Positions 1 through 5,288 of a stretch of DNA of 8,142 nucleotides are shown here, piece after piece. Position 1 is the first letter of the stretch. Each line of letters opens with the position of its first letter. The notes below the pieces were generated by a model. It had not been told where the DNA came from and did not search any database. It saw only the letters and a list, made by a program, of their open reading frames with translations. The position numbers were made by a program, and so were the translations under genes. Source of the DNA: an uncultured Thermoanaerobacterales bacterium (GTDB lineage Bacteria; Bacillota; Clostridia; Christensenellales; UBA1242); contig CATKXA010000041.1 of the NCBI GenBank assembly GCA_949840475.1, positions 1 to 8,142 on the forward strand, written 5' to 3'.

Positions 1-717
1 ATCCCAGCTGGCATTATTTCCTTGGGTAGTTTGGCATTTTGTGGATGTAGCTCAGTAACTTCTATTAAAGTTGATAGTGGAAATACTGTTTATGATAGTA
101 GAAATAGTTGTAATGCTATTATGGGGACATCATCTAATACACTATGGGTTGGTTGTGTGAACACTAAAATACCTTCGGGAACAAAAATTATAGGTAATTC
201 GGCCTTTTGGAAAATTCCAATTACATCAATGGTTATCCCAAGCGGTGTAATTACACTTGATGACGATTGTTTTAATTCTTGTTCTAGTATGACCTCTGTG
301 AGAATTCCTGATGGTGTTACATCTATTGGTATTAGAGCTTTTAAAAATTGTACAGCACTAAAACATGTATTTATTCCTTCCTCTGTAAATAAAATGCAAG
401 GTACAGCTATCACAAATGCAGTTTTCTATAATTGTTCTAGTTCCTTAGTTATTTATTGTGCTGCTTCTTCGAAACCATTGAACTGGGATACTTTTTGGAA
501 TTATAGAGTTGCTTCTGCACATACAACCAAGTGGGGTTATACTCGTGCACAGTATAATTCAGCGACTGGCTCCAAGACAGTTGGTGTTTTAGATGCGAAT
601 ATATTGAATGAATCAAAACCATTATTAAGTGATGTAAACATAGAAAGTGAAATTGTTGTACCTAGTATACTAGAAAATAAGCAGGTAATTTACTTTGCTA
701 AGAAAAAGAGTGCATAA
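1..717 (+). CDS. BspA-like leucine-rich-repeat surface protein, C-terminal part (5' end outside window)
   Basis: The frame is open from base 1, so this is the C-terminal end (238 codons) of a longer gene, not a gene starting at the TTG at 22. About five LRR_5/BspA-type repeats are visible, each beginning IPxxV or IPxG and containing an AFxxCxxLxxV-like core (for example IPDGVTSIGIRAFKNC). After the first comes the insert YDSRNSCNAIM...NTLWVGC, which is typical of this family in gut Firmicutes and interrupts the repeat run. The repeats end in a SKPLNWDTFWNY segment, also common at the end of BspA arrays. The last roughly 70 residues are Ser/Thr/Asn-rich and not repetitive; no LPxTG motif or C-terminal membrane helix is seen. 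Family proteins are usually secreted or surface-exposed and bind host or environmental ligands; no specific ligand can be read here. A terminator follows at once, so the gene ends its transcript. Confidence 0.85.
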   Translation: MPAGIISLGSLAFCGCSSVTSIKVDSGNTVYDSRNSCNAIMGTSSNTLWVGCVNTKIPSGTKIIGNSAFWKIPITSMVIPSGVITLDDDCFNSCSSMTSVRIPDGVTSIGIRAFKNCTALKHVFIPSSVNKMQGTAITNAVFYNCSSSLVIYCAASSKPLNWDTFWNYRVASAHTTKWGYTRAQYNSATGSKTVGVLDANILNESKPLLSDVNIESEIVVPSILENKQVIYFAKKKSA

Positions 718-727
718 TTAAATTAAT

Positions 728-759
728 AAAAAAACACCGATTACTTGCGGTGTTTTTTT
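728..759 (+). terminator. Rho-independent terminator of the BspA-like gene
   Basis: The CACCG/CGGTG stem (735-739 with 748-752) is extended by seven A-T pairs (728-734 with 753-759) around an 8-nt loop and ends in a T run. It starts 10 nt after the stop codon. The A run on the left arm means it could also stop transcription from the other strand. Confidence 0.9.
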
Positions 760-822
760 GTTTGTGTTTTATTGAATTGTAGCTATCAAAAAATTTATTT
801 ATAAGAAAATTACAATTTCCTA

Positions 823-851
823 TTGGCAAAATTTAAGATTAGTGGTATACT
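823..851 (+). promoter_or_regulatory. Sigma-A type promoter for the Ppx/GppA-HD gene
   Basis: TTGGCA (823-828) and TATACT (846-851) are separated by 17 nt, with an extended -10 TGG at 843-845. The predicted start of transcription is near 858, giving a leader of about 57 nt. It lies between a terminator and the gene, so the gene appears to have its own promoter. Confidence 0.75.
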
Positions 852-861
852 TGAATTAATC

Positions 862-882
862 GTGAAGAGAAGGGCTTTTCAC
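862..882 (+). promoter_or_regulatory. 5' leader hairpin of the Ppx/GppA-HD mRNA
   Basis: An eight-pair stem, GTGAAGAG with CTTTTCAC (one G-T wobble), closes a 5-nt AAGGG loop a few nucleotides after the predicted transcription start. It does not include the Shine-Dalgarno site (AGGAGA, 900-905). A role in protecting the mRNA 5' end is a guess; no known riboswitch was recognised. Confidence 0.4.
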
Positions 883-914
883 TTTTATAGCAAATATCTA
901 GGAGAACTTTAAAA

Positions 915-2435
915 TTGGAAAAAATTGCTGTTATTCTTGTTGAAACTTATGCTGCTAAATTATATATCGCAGCTGCTGACCAAGACAATTATTTTATGTT
1001 GCAAGATGAGGAGTGTGAACCTATTAAACTAGGTCTTGAAATGGGCGATGACCATTTCTTAAAAAAGCCTCAAATTGATGCTACTATTAAAGTACTTAAA
1101 AACTTTAGGAAAATTTGCGAGCTTTATGGTGTAACAAAGACCATTGCTATTGCAAGCTTATTTAGAGGTTCTAAACCTAAAAATATTTATAGTTTCTTTG
1201 ATGAAGTTTTTGCAACCTGTGGCTTTAGATTTACTATTCTTACTGGCGAAGAGCAAAACAACAATATCTATTTAGGTGCTATTAACTCTTTTGATGTCCC
1301 TAAAGGTATTGTGTTCCACTTAACAGCAGATGGACTTCATATTGTTCAATATAATAGAAGAAATATTTTAAACCAAGCAGTGCTTAACTTTGGGCCAATG
1401 ACACTTCTTAACATGTACAAAATGGAAGAGCTTGGAAAAGATAATGCTATTGCTAAAATTCAAAAATATGTATCAACTCAGCTTGGCGATTTAGATTGGC
1501 TTAATAACATTGAAGAAGAGTACCAAATGGTAATCAGTGGGGATTACGCTAGCGACCTTTCTAAGATGGTTAGAAAGTTCAAAAAGTATCCTCTTGATCG
1601 TGACCTCGGCTTTGTTTCTAGCAAAAAAGACGTTGAGTTTATTAAAAATCAGGTGTTAGCACTCGACTTAAGTAAAGATAAGAAAATTAAGCTAATAAAT
1701 GAGCCTAGAGCAGATGTTTTCGCTGTCGCAGTTGCTGTTATAGATATGCTAATGGAAGCTGCTAATAGAGATAGTGCAATCAATGCAACAAACTCACTAG
1801 TTAGAGGTGTATTGTTTAGCGAGGTTGTGCCATCAACTTTAGAAAAACCTATTTCAGATGTTTTGGGCTTCTCTGTTATTGCAGAAACTTCTTTCCATGA
1901 CCAAGCAAATGAAAAGCACAATGAGCAAGTTTATAACCTTTCTATGCTACTATTTAAGCAACTAAGAGTTTTACATAAATTACCTCGTGGATATATCAAA
2001 GTTTTAAGAGTTGCATCATTCATGCACGACGTAGGCAAACGCGTCAACTATTTGCAACATGCAAAGAACGCTTACAATGTAATACTTGGCTCAGATATTT
2101 TTGGAATGAGCCATAGAGAGCTTGTGCTTGCAGCCTTTACTGCATCGCTTCATCAAGGTGGAGAGATCGCTATGAATGAATGGGTTAAGTACAAAGATAT
2201 TTTGGAAGAAGATGATGCTTTAGCCGTTTATAAGCTTGGTGCAATATTGAGGCTTGCTGAAGCGTTTGATAGAACTAAAAGCTCAGTTATTGTTGATATT
2301 AGCTGTGATATCTTAGGCGACTCAGTAATTATGAAAACAATAACAACAGGCGATAATTCTTATGAAATCCAAAAAGCCTTAGAGGGCGGAAAGGAGTTTG
2401 AGAAGTATTTTAATAAGAAGCTCGAAATCCTTTAA
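915..2435 (+). CDS. Ppx/GppA-like phosphatase-fold protein with C-terminal HD domain, catalytic loops degenerate
   Basis: The 506 residues match the full length of exopolyphosphatase/guanosine pentaphosphatase (Ppx/GppA) proteins, which split polyphosphate or pppGpp using an actin/hexokinase-like fold. The start is TTG at 915, with AGGAGA 9 nt upstream. The family motif TGEE is present (residues 110-113, with the usual catalytic Glu). However, the first phosphate loop (IDxGSNS in the family) reads ILVETYAAKL at 7-16, and the second (DxGGGSTE) reads HLTADGLH at 135-142. The C-terminal HD domain looks intact: MHDVGK (H371, D372), a following HAKNAY and later LRLAEAFDR, as in GppA-type proteins. 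Family membership is seen from the order of motifs. Loss of the Gly/Ser-rich loops suggests reduced or altered polyphosphate/pppGpp hydrolysis; the HD part may carry the activity, or the protein may be a sensor. No polyphosphate kinase gene is adjacent. It is monocistronic. Confidence 0.75.
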   Translation: MEKIAVILVETYAAKLYIAAADQDNYFMLQDEECEPIKLGLEMGDDHFLKKPQIDATIKVLKNFRKICELYGVTKTIAIASLFRGSKPKNIYSFFDEVFATCGFRFTILTGEEQNNNIYLGAINSFDVPKGIVFHLTADGLHIVQYNRRNILNQAVLNFGPMTLLNMYKMEELGKDNAIAKIQKYVSTQLGDLDWLNNIEEEYQMVISGDYASDLSKMVRKFKKYPLDRDLGFVSSKKDVEFIKNQVLALDLSKDKKIKLINEPRADVFAVAVAVIDMLMEAANRDSAINATNSLVRGVLFSEVVPSTLEKPISDVLGFSVIAETSFHDQANEKHNEQVYNLSMLLFKQLRVLHKLPRGYIKVLRVASFMHDVGKRVNYLQHAKNAYNVILGSDIFGMSHRELVLAAFTASLHQGGEIAMNEWVKYKDILEEDDALAVYKLGAILRLAEAFDRTKSSVIVDISCDILGDSVIMKTITTGDNSYEIQKALEGGKEFEKYFNKKLEIL

Positions 2436-2560
2436 TAGGGCTTATTTAATATCCATAGCGTTGTTAACTACAAAAATCCGAAACACTCATTTACGCAAAG
2501 TAAACTCGAGCTTCGGATTTTTTTGTTGCCTAGCTATGGGTATCAACTAAGCCCTATTAA
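2432..2560. repeat. Long imperfect inverted repeat overlapping the stop codon of the HD gene
   Basis: A 13-bp perfect outer arm (2432-2444 with 2548-2560) contains the TAA stop of the upstream gene. A second arm CCATAGC/GCTATGG (2453-2459 with 2533-2539) continues the pairing, and the terminator hairpin at 2472-2522 forms the core. The whole 129-bp block could fold as one cruciform or RNA hairpin. It resembles a small palindromic element of MITE/REP type. No transposase is present and a target duplication is not certain. Confidence 0.6.
2472..2522 (+). terminator. Bidirectional hairpin terminator after the HD gene (hairpin A)
   Basis: AAAAATCCGAA (2472-2482) pairs perfectly with TTCGGATTTTT (2512-2522), and the T run continues to 2524. 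Inside, CTC/GAG (2486-2488 with 2508-2510) and TTTAC/GTAAA (2490-2494 with 2500-2504) continue the stem to a 5-nt GCAAA loop. The A run on the 5' side makes it a terminator candidate on both strands. Confidence 0.75.
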
Positions 2561-2609
2561 TTAAATTAATTGTTTGTCTAGTAAGCAAATAAAGACGTCT
2601 AAAAATTAA

Positions 2610-2638
2610 ATAAAAAACTCCTGCGTGGATTTTTTTAT
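2610..2638. terminator. Short terminator-like hairpin B
   Basis: ATAAAAAA pairs with TTTTTTAT (2610-2617 with 2631-2638), then a C/T mismatch, then TCC/GGA around a TGCGT loop. The GC core is weak (three pairs), so termination would be inefficient. It has the same layout as hairpins A and C: A run, core, T run. Confidence 0.4.
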
Positions 2639-2657
2639 GAGGCTAGCACAAAAACGC

Positions 2658-2681
2658 CAACTAACCCGCTCTAGCAAGCGA
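2658..2681. repeat. 24-nt repeated motif, copy 1 (CAACTAACCCGCTC type)
   Basis: This copy begins CAACTAACCCGCTC and ends AAGCGA. It matches the stretch at 2788-2811 at 21 of 24 positions. A shorter relative (CAACTAAGCCC) begins at 2544. Each copy follows one of the three hairpins by 20-25 nt. Within it CGCT/AGCG (2667-2670 with 2677-2680) can form a small hairpin with a 6-nt loop, and a look-alike CGCT-6-AGCG follows at 2691-2704. Confidence 0.6.
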
Positions 2682-2715
2682 ATTATTTGACGCTTCTAAC
2701 AGCGTTAACTGAACA

Positions 2716-2764
2716 AAAAATGCGGACAGGGATTTATGAAAATAAACCCCGTGCCCGCATTTTT
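2716..2764. terminator. Strong terminator-like hairpin C
   Basis: AAAAATGCGG (2716-2725) pairs perfectly with CCGCATTTTT (2755-2764). After a mismatch, CA/TG, GGG/CCC and TTTA/TAAA continue the stem to a small apical loop at 2737-2742. A and T runs on the two sides make it a candidate for both strands. The nearest plus-strand gene end is almost 300 bp away, already served by hairpin A. Confidence 0.6.
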
Positions 2765-2787
2765 CATTCGAGCCTTGTTATAAGCAT

Positions 2788-2811
2788 CAACTAACCCGCT
2801 CGAGGAAGTGA
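2788..2811. repeat. 24-nt repeated motif, copy 2
   Basis: This stretch agrees with copy 1 at 21 of 24 positions (differences at the 15th, 18th and 22nd base). The small CGCT-6-AGYG hairpin is kept through a G-T wobble (2797-2800 with 2807-2810), which looks like a compensated change. A tandem duplication GAGGAAGT (2802-2809 and 2810-2817) overlaps its end. Confidence 0.6.
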
Positions 2812-2820
2812 GGAAGTTAT

Positions 2821-2920
2821 AAAACGAGTAAATAAAGGATAGCCCCTTCTTAGCTCCACAGCCCTCGGAGCTGTCAAAACGGTAGGTTTTGACTGAGGGG
2901 GTTAAAGAAAACGAGTAAAT
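2821..2920. mobile_element. Structured repeat element between perfect 13-nt direct repeats
   Basis: AAAACGAGTAAAT occurs at 2821-2833 and again at 2908-2920 without a mismatch. Between the copies lie two back-to-back perfect hairpins, AGCTCC/GGAGCT (2852-2857 with 2867-2872, 9-nt loop) and GTCAAAAC/GTTTTGAC (2873-2880 with 2886-2893, 5-nt loop), closed by an outer CCCCT/AGGGG stem (2843-2847 with 2896-2900). The layout suggests a small non-coding element with a target duplication, or one unit of a dispersed intergenic repeat. It resembles, from memory, GC-rich palindromic units common in gut Clostridia; I cannot confirm the family here. No protein is encoded. Confidence 0.45.
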
Positions 2921-2971
2921 GATAGAACGATAAAATGATGAATTGAGGATATAAAAATCATTATAAACTAA

Positions 2972-2996
2972 AAGCAAATTAACATTTTAATTGCTT
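2972..2996. repeat. Small AT-rich inverted repeat
   Basis: AAGCAA/TTGCTT (2972-2977 with 2991-2996) plus TTAA/TTAA (2979-2982 with 2987-2990) around a CATT loop, with one bulged A. No T run follows. It sits just outside the terminator at 3001 and its role is unknown. Confidence 0.35.
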
Positions 2997-3000
2997 AAAT

Positions 3001-3030
3001 AAAAAACACCAGCTCTTGCTGGTGTTTTTT
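3001..3030 (-). terminator. Terminator of the MreB-like gene, overlapping its stop codon
   Basis: A perfect 13-bp stem (3001-3013 with 3018-3030, core CACCAGC/GCTGGTG) with a TCTT loop and A/T runs on both sides. It shares its last two bases with the reverse-strand stop codon at 3029-3031, so the hairpin would form right where the ribosome finishes. It would work in both directions and also insulates against read-through from the plus strand. Confidence 0.9.
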
Positions 3031-4033
3031 ATAAACCTTTTAAAACGTCGTTTAAAAGTCTTGGGTTTTCTATTAGAATTGCGGCTCCGTTGATGTCTGT
3101 TTTTGAGTTTTCAGTTCTTTTAACTGGGACTGAAAGTTTGCGTTTAATAAATCTTGAAAGACCTGTTATTTGGCAGTTGCCACCAAATATATGGATTCCT
3201 TCCTTTGCGATATCGCCAATAATATCTGGTGGGCAAGTTGAAAGTACTGAGCCTATTGCGTCTGCAATTTTAGAATAGAAGTGTGCCATGATAGGGTAGA
3301 TATCTTTGCTTGTAACAACCAAGCTCTCAGATTCTTTTGTTGTCATATTAACGCCTTGAATTTCTGTTGAAGCGGTGTCTGTTTCAAGCAGGCTGCCGAC
3401 CTCCTGACGTAATTTTTCTGCAGTAACTTCGCTGATATAAAGCCCAAAATTGTCTAAAATATGCTTTTCAATAGCTTTATTGAAAGTTGCCCCGCCAATA
3501 TTGACATTTATGCCTGAAATAATGGTATTTTGTGCAATTACAGCAATGTTTGTGCAACCACCACCTATATTGACAGCCATTTTGCCTATATTTGTGCTGA
3601 TATCAATATCGTCGCCGATAGCTGAGCATAAAATAGCAGGGATTTGAACAACTTCTGCAATGCCAGCGTTGTAGCAAACAGTTTCAAACGCTTTTTGTTC
3701 CAAGCTAGACAAACCGATAGGAACGCATAAAATAGCCTTTATATTTGGCTTGAATATTTTTTGAGGGAAAATTTGCTTTAAAAACCCCTTTAACATAGAA
3801 GAGGCTAGGTCGCTATCCGTGACTATGCCAGCAGTAATAGGGGAAATTACGTTGATAAAGCCGTCAGTTCTTCCTTGCATACGTTTAGCGTTCTTGCCGA
3901 TAGCTCGTATTTCTCTTGATTTTGAGTTTCCGCTTACAGCAATAAGGCTTGGTTCTCTCAAAACCATACCTTCGCCATATTTATAAATAGTTGTGGTACT
4001 AGATCCTAGTCGTAATGCGATAATTTGTTTCAT
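3029..4033 (-). CDS. MreB/Mbl-like actin homologue with degenerate nucleotide-site motifs
   Basis: The 334 residues match the length and motif order of MreB-family proteins, which form membrane-bound filaments that guide wall synthesis and cell shape. Matches to MreB include VLREPSLIAV near the N terminus, ISPITAGIVTDSD (compare VRPLKDGVIADFD), ILCVPIGLSSLEQKAF, NIGGGCTNIAVI, then NIGGATFNKAI with a later TAEKLRQEVGS, and HIFGGNCQITGL. Key nucleotide-site positions differ: the first phosphate loop reads RLGSST (R8 for the usual Asp), the second N155-IGGGC instead of DIGGGT, and the EEP motif aligns with P-A-I near 132-134. ATP hydrolysis is therefore probably changed or lost; this is more likely a divergent paralogue than the main MreB. 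The ATG at 4031-4033 follows AGGTGGAGA closely. The gene is divergent from minD, which recalls the mre-min linkage of Bacillus. Confidence 0.75.
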   Translation of the reverse strand: MKQIIALRLGSSTTTIYKYGEGMVLREPSLIAVSGNSKSREIRAIGKNAKRMQGRTDGFINVISPITAGIVTDSDLASSMLKGFLKQIFPQKIFKPNIKAILCVPIGLSSLEQKAFETVCYNAGIAEVVQIPAILCSAIGDDIDISTNIGKMAVNIGGGCTNIAVIAQNTIISGINVNIGGATFNKAIEKHILDNFGLYISEVTAEKLRQEVGSLLETDTASTEIQGVNMTTKESESLVVTSKDIYPIMAHFYSKIADAIGSVLSTCPPDIIGDIAKEGIHIFGGNCQITGLSRFIKRKLSVPVKRTENSKTDINGAAILIENPRLLNDVLKGL

Positions 4034-4058
4034 ATTTCTCCACCTTTAGTATACTAAA

Positions 4059-4088
4059 AGTATAATTGTTTTAAACGCATTAAGTCAA
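4059..4088 (-). promoter_or_regulatory. Sigma-A type promoter for the MreB-like gene
   Basis: Read on the minus strand, TTGACT (4088-4083) and TATACT (4064-4059) are 18 nt apart. The leader would be about 20 nt and contains the AGGTGGAGA ribosome site. A perfect palindrome TAGTATACTA at 4047-4056 lies around the predicted start point; it could be an operator or a chance AT-rich match. Confidence 0.6.
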
Positions 4089-4157
4089 ATGTTTTTTCTA
4101 TTGTGCTTTTTGGACAAAAAAATTGCTTTTACTCGCTATTACTTTAGTTTTTAAACT

Positions 4158-4185
4158 TTGACTTTTTGCTTGCTTATTTCATAAT
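4158..4185 (+). promoter_or_regulatory. Candidate promoter for minD
   Basis: TTGACT (4158-4163) and CATAAT (4180-4185) are separated by 16 nt. The predicted start, about 4191-4193, would leave only 12-14 nt of leader, starting at or just before the GGAGG ribosome site (4194-4198). The spacing is short but acceptable; a more upstream promoter is not excluded. Confidence 0.45.
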
Positions 4186-4204
4186 TACCTTATGGAGGCT
4201 GAAA

Positions 4205-4996
4205 ATGGGGAGAAAGATTGCTGTTGTTTCTGGAAAGGGTGGAGTTGGAAAAACTACAATCGCGTGTGGGCTTGCTCTTGCTTTGGCAAAAAAGGGGAGT
4301 AATGTTTGCTTGATTGACCTAGATGTAGGTCTTAACAATCTGGATTTGCTTTTGGGAGTGGAAAATAAGGTTGTATATGACATCTCAGACGTGTTAAAAG
4401 GCAAATGTAGAATAAGTCAAGCGCTTATAAACGATTCGGCTTTTGAGGGGCTATATTTGCTCCCATCTGCAAGGTTTGAGGAGCAGTCTTTTGATGCTAA
4501 AGATGTTAAGCTTTTGAGCGATAAACTTGTGAGCATGTTTGATTACGTTATAATCGATGCCCCAGCTGGCATCAATAACAATTTAGAACTTGCTTTGGCT
4601 TCAGCGAATGAGGTTTTGGTGGTAGTTACTCCGCATGTGGCGTCACTTAGGGACGCTGATAAGGTTATAAGCATTGTAAAAGGTAAGGAGTTTGAGAATG
4701 TGCAGCTTGTAATAAATAGAATCAGAGGGGATATGGTAGTAAGAAAAGAGATGCTGAGTCATAGCCAAATTCAAAAACTATTGAAATTGCCGCTACTTGG
4801 TGTAATCCCTGAAAGCGACGATATTAATATTTATTCAAGCTTTAAGTTTGAACGCATCTCAAAAAGTGGTAGTGTTGACGCGTTTATGGTGCTTGCCCAT
4901 AACATAAAAAGTGATAAAAAGATACTCTTTGACTATACAAGCAAATATAAAGGGCTTCTTGGGGTGATAAGAAGAAATTTGAAGAGGTCGATATAA
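4205..4996 (+). CDS. minD: Septum site-determining ATPase MinD
   Basis: The 263 residues are normal for MinD, a ParA/MinD-type ATPase that binds the membrane as an ATP dimer and helps keep the division septum off the poles. It has the deviant Walker A motif SGKGGVGKTT (residues 9-18, with the signature K11), switch I around DLDVGLNNLDLLLG (38-51), the family motif VYDISDVL, and Walker B IIDAPAGI (D118). The last 16 residues, YKGLLGVIRRNLKRSI, form the expected amphipathic membrane-targeting helix. I chose the ATG at 4205 because GGAGG lies 6 nt upstream; the frame is open 13 codons further but without a ribosome site. The stop is one base before the minE-like ATG, so the two are co-translated. 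No minC is adjacent: the upstream neighbour is the divergent MreB-like gene. The identity is secure. Confidence 0.95.
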   Translation: MGRKIAVVSGKGGVGKTTIACGLALALAKKGSNVCLIDLDVGLNNLDLLLGVENKVVYDISDVLKGKCRISQALINDSAFEGLYLLPSARFEEQSFDAKDVKLLSDKLVSMFDYVIIDAPAGINNNLELALASANEVLVVVTPHVASLRDADKVISIVKGKEFENVQLVINRIRGDMVVRKEMLSHSQIQKLLKLPLLGVIPESDDINIYSSFKFERISKSGSVDAFMVLAHNIKSDKKILFDYTSKYKGLLGVIRRNLKRSI

Positions 4997-4997
4997 A

Positions 4998-5249
4998 ATG
5001 AAAGATTTGAGCGGTAAAGTATTTAATAAAGCAGAAGAAATTTTGCTTAACGATAAAGTTAAATCGCCGAGTATGGTGGCGGGTTTGGTTTCTAGCGAAA
5101 TATATTATGTTTTGAGCCAGTTTTTTGAGATACAAAGAAATAGTTTTTCGTCTAACATCCATGCCGAGGCTGACGGAGTATTAAATATAAGTTTCAACTT
5201 TAAAGCGAATAGGGTATTAATAAAAAAACAACCAAATCAGTTCGAATAA
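4998..5249 (+). CDS. Divergent MinE-like division topology factor
   Basis: This 83-residue protein begins one base after the minD stop, with GAGG (4984-4987) as ribosome site inside minD. MinE proteins are about 80-90 residues: a short membrane-binding N terminus, an anti-MinCD helix and a dimerising alpha/beta domain that stimulates the MinD ATPase. Here residues 9-22 (FNKAEEILLNDKVK) sit where MinE has its KERLQIIVAHER-type MinD-binding segment. A helix follows (PSMVAGLVSSEIYYVLSQFFEI, in the place of LPQLRKDLLEVICKYV), then two strand-like stretches (SFSSNIHAEA and VLNISFNFKA). The pattern and position fit MinE, but side-chain identity is low, and the conserved acidic/basic residues of the contact helix are only partly kept. 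The name rests mainly on size, predicted secondary structure and linkage to minD. It could instead be a lineage-specific MinD partner. Confidence 0.6.
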   Translation: MKDLSGKVFNKAEEILLNDKVKSPSMVAGLVSSEIYYVLSQFFEIQRNSFSSNIHAEADGVLNISFNFKANRVLIKKQPNQFE

Positions 5250-5272
5250 TTAATTTGATATACTCATATGTT
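5244..5272 (+). promoter_or_regulatory. Possible sporulation (sigma-E type) or extended -10 promoter before the spoIVFA-like gene
   Basis: GAATAATT (5244-5251) and CATATGTT (5265-5272), 13 nt apart, resemble the sigma-E consensus as I recall it (KMATATTT, about 14 nt, CATACAHT) at 7 of 8 and 6 of 8 positions. The -35-like part overlaps the minE-like stop codon. An alternative reading of the same bases is an extended -10 TGATATACT (5256-5264) without a good -35. The Bacillus spoIVF operon is sigma-E dependent, which favours the first reading, but AT-rich DNA makes such matches easy. Confidence 0.35.
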
Positions 5273-5288
5273 TTTATAGAGGTAAAAT

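Noticed and set aside
22..717. A complete gene starting at TTG 22
   Set aside because: The frame is open from base 1 and already encodes LRR residues (IPAGIIS), and there is no ribosome site before 22; it is the end of a longer gene.
862..882. A riboswitch in the leader of the Ppx/GppA-HD gene
   Set aside because: The leader is under 60 nt, with a single simple hairpin that does not involve the ribosome site.
2472..2811. A short CRISPR array in the three repeated units
   Set aside because: Units are spaced 114 and 130 nt apart, the repeats are diverged and the between-parts are themselves hairpins; no cas genes are visible.
2841..2903. Cloverleaf-like fold as a tRNA
   Set aside because: Only two inner hairpins, no GTTCRA loop, no 7-bp acceptor stem and no anticodon arm of the right size.
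2705..2977. A 90-codon minus-strand reading frame
   Set aside because: It runs through hairpin C, the 24-nt motif and the direct-repeat element, so its peptide is just translated repeat DNA; no ribosome site or family match was seen.
4166..4204. An upstream TTG start for minD adding 13 residues
   Set aside because: The added residues are unlike MinD N termini and have no ribosome site, while GGAGG sits 6 nt before the ATG at 4205. The stretch also overlaps the likely promoter.
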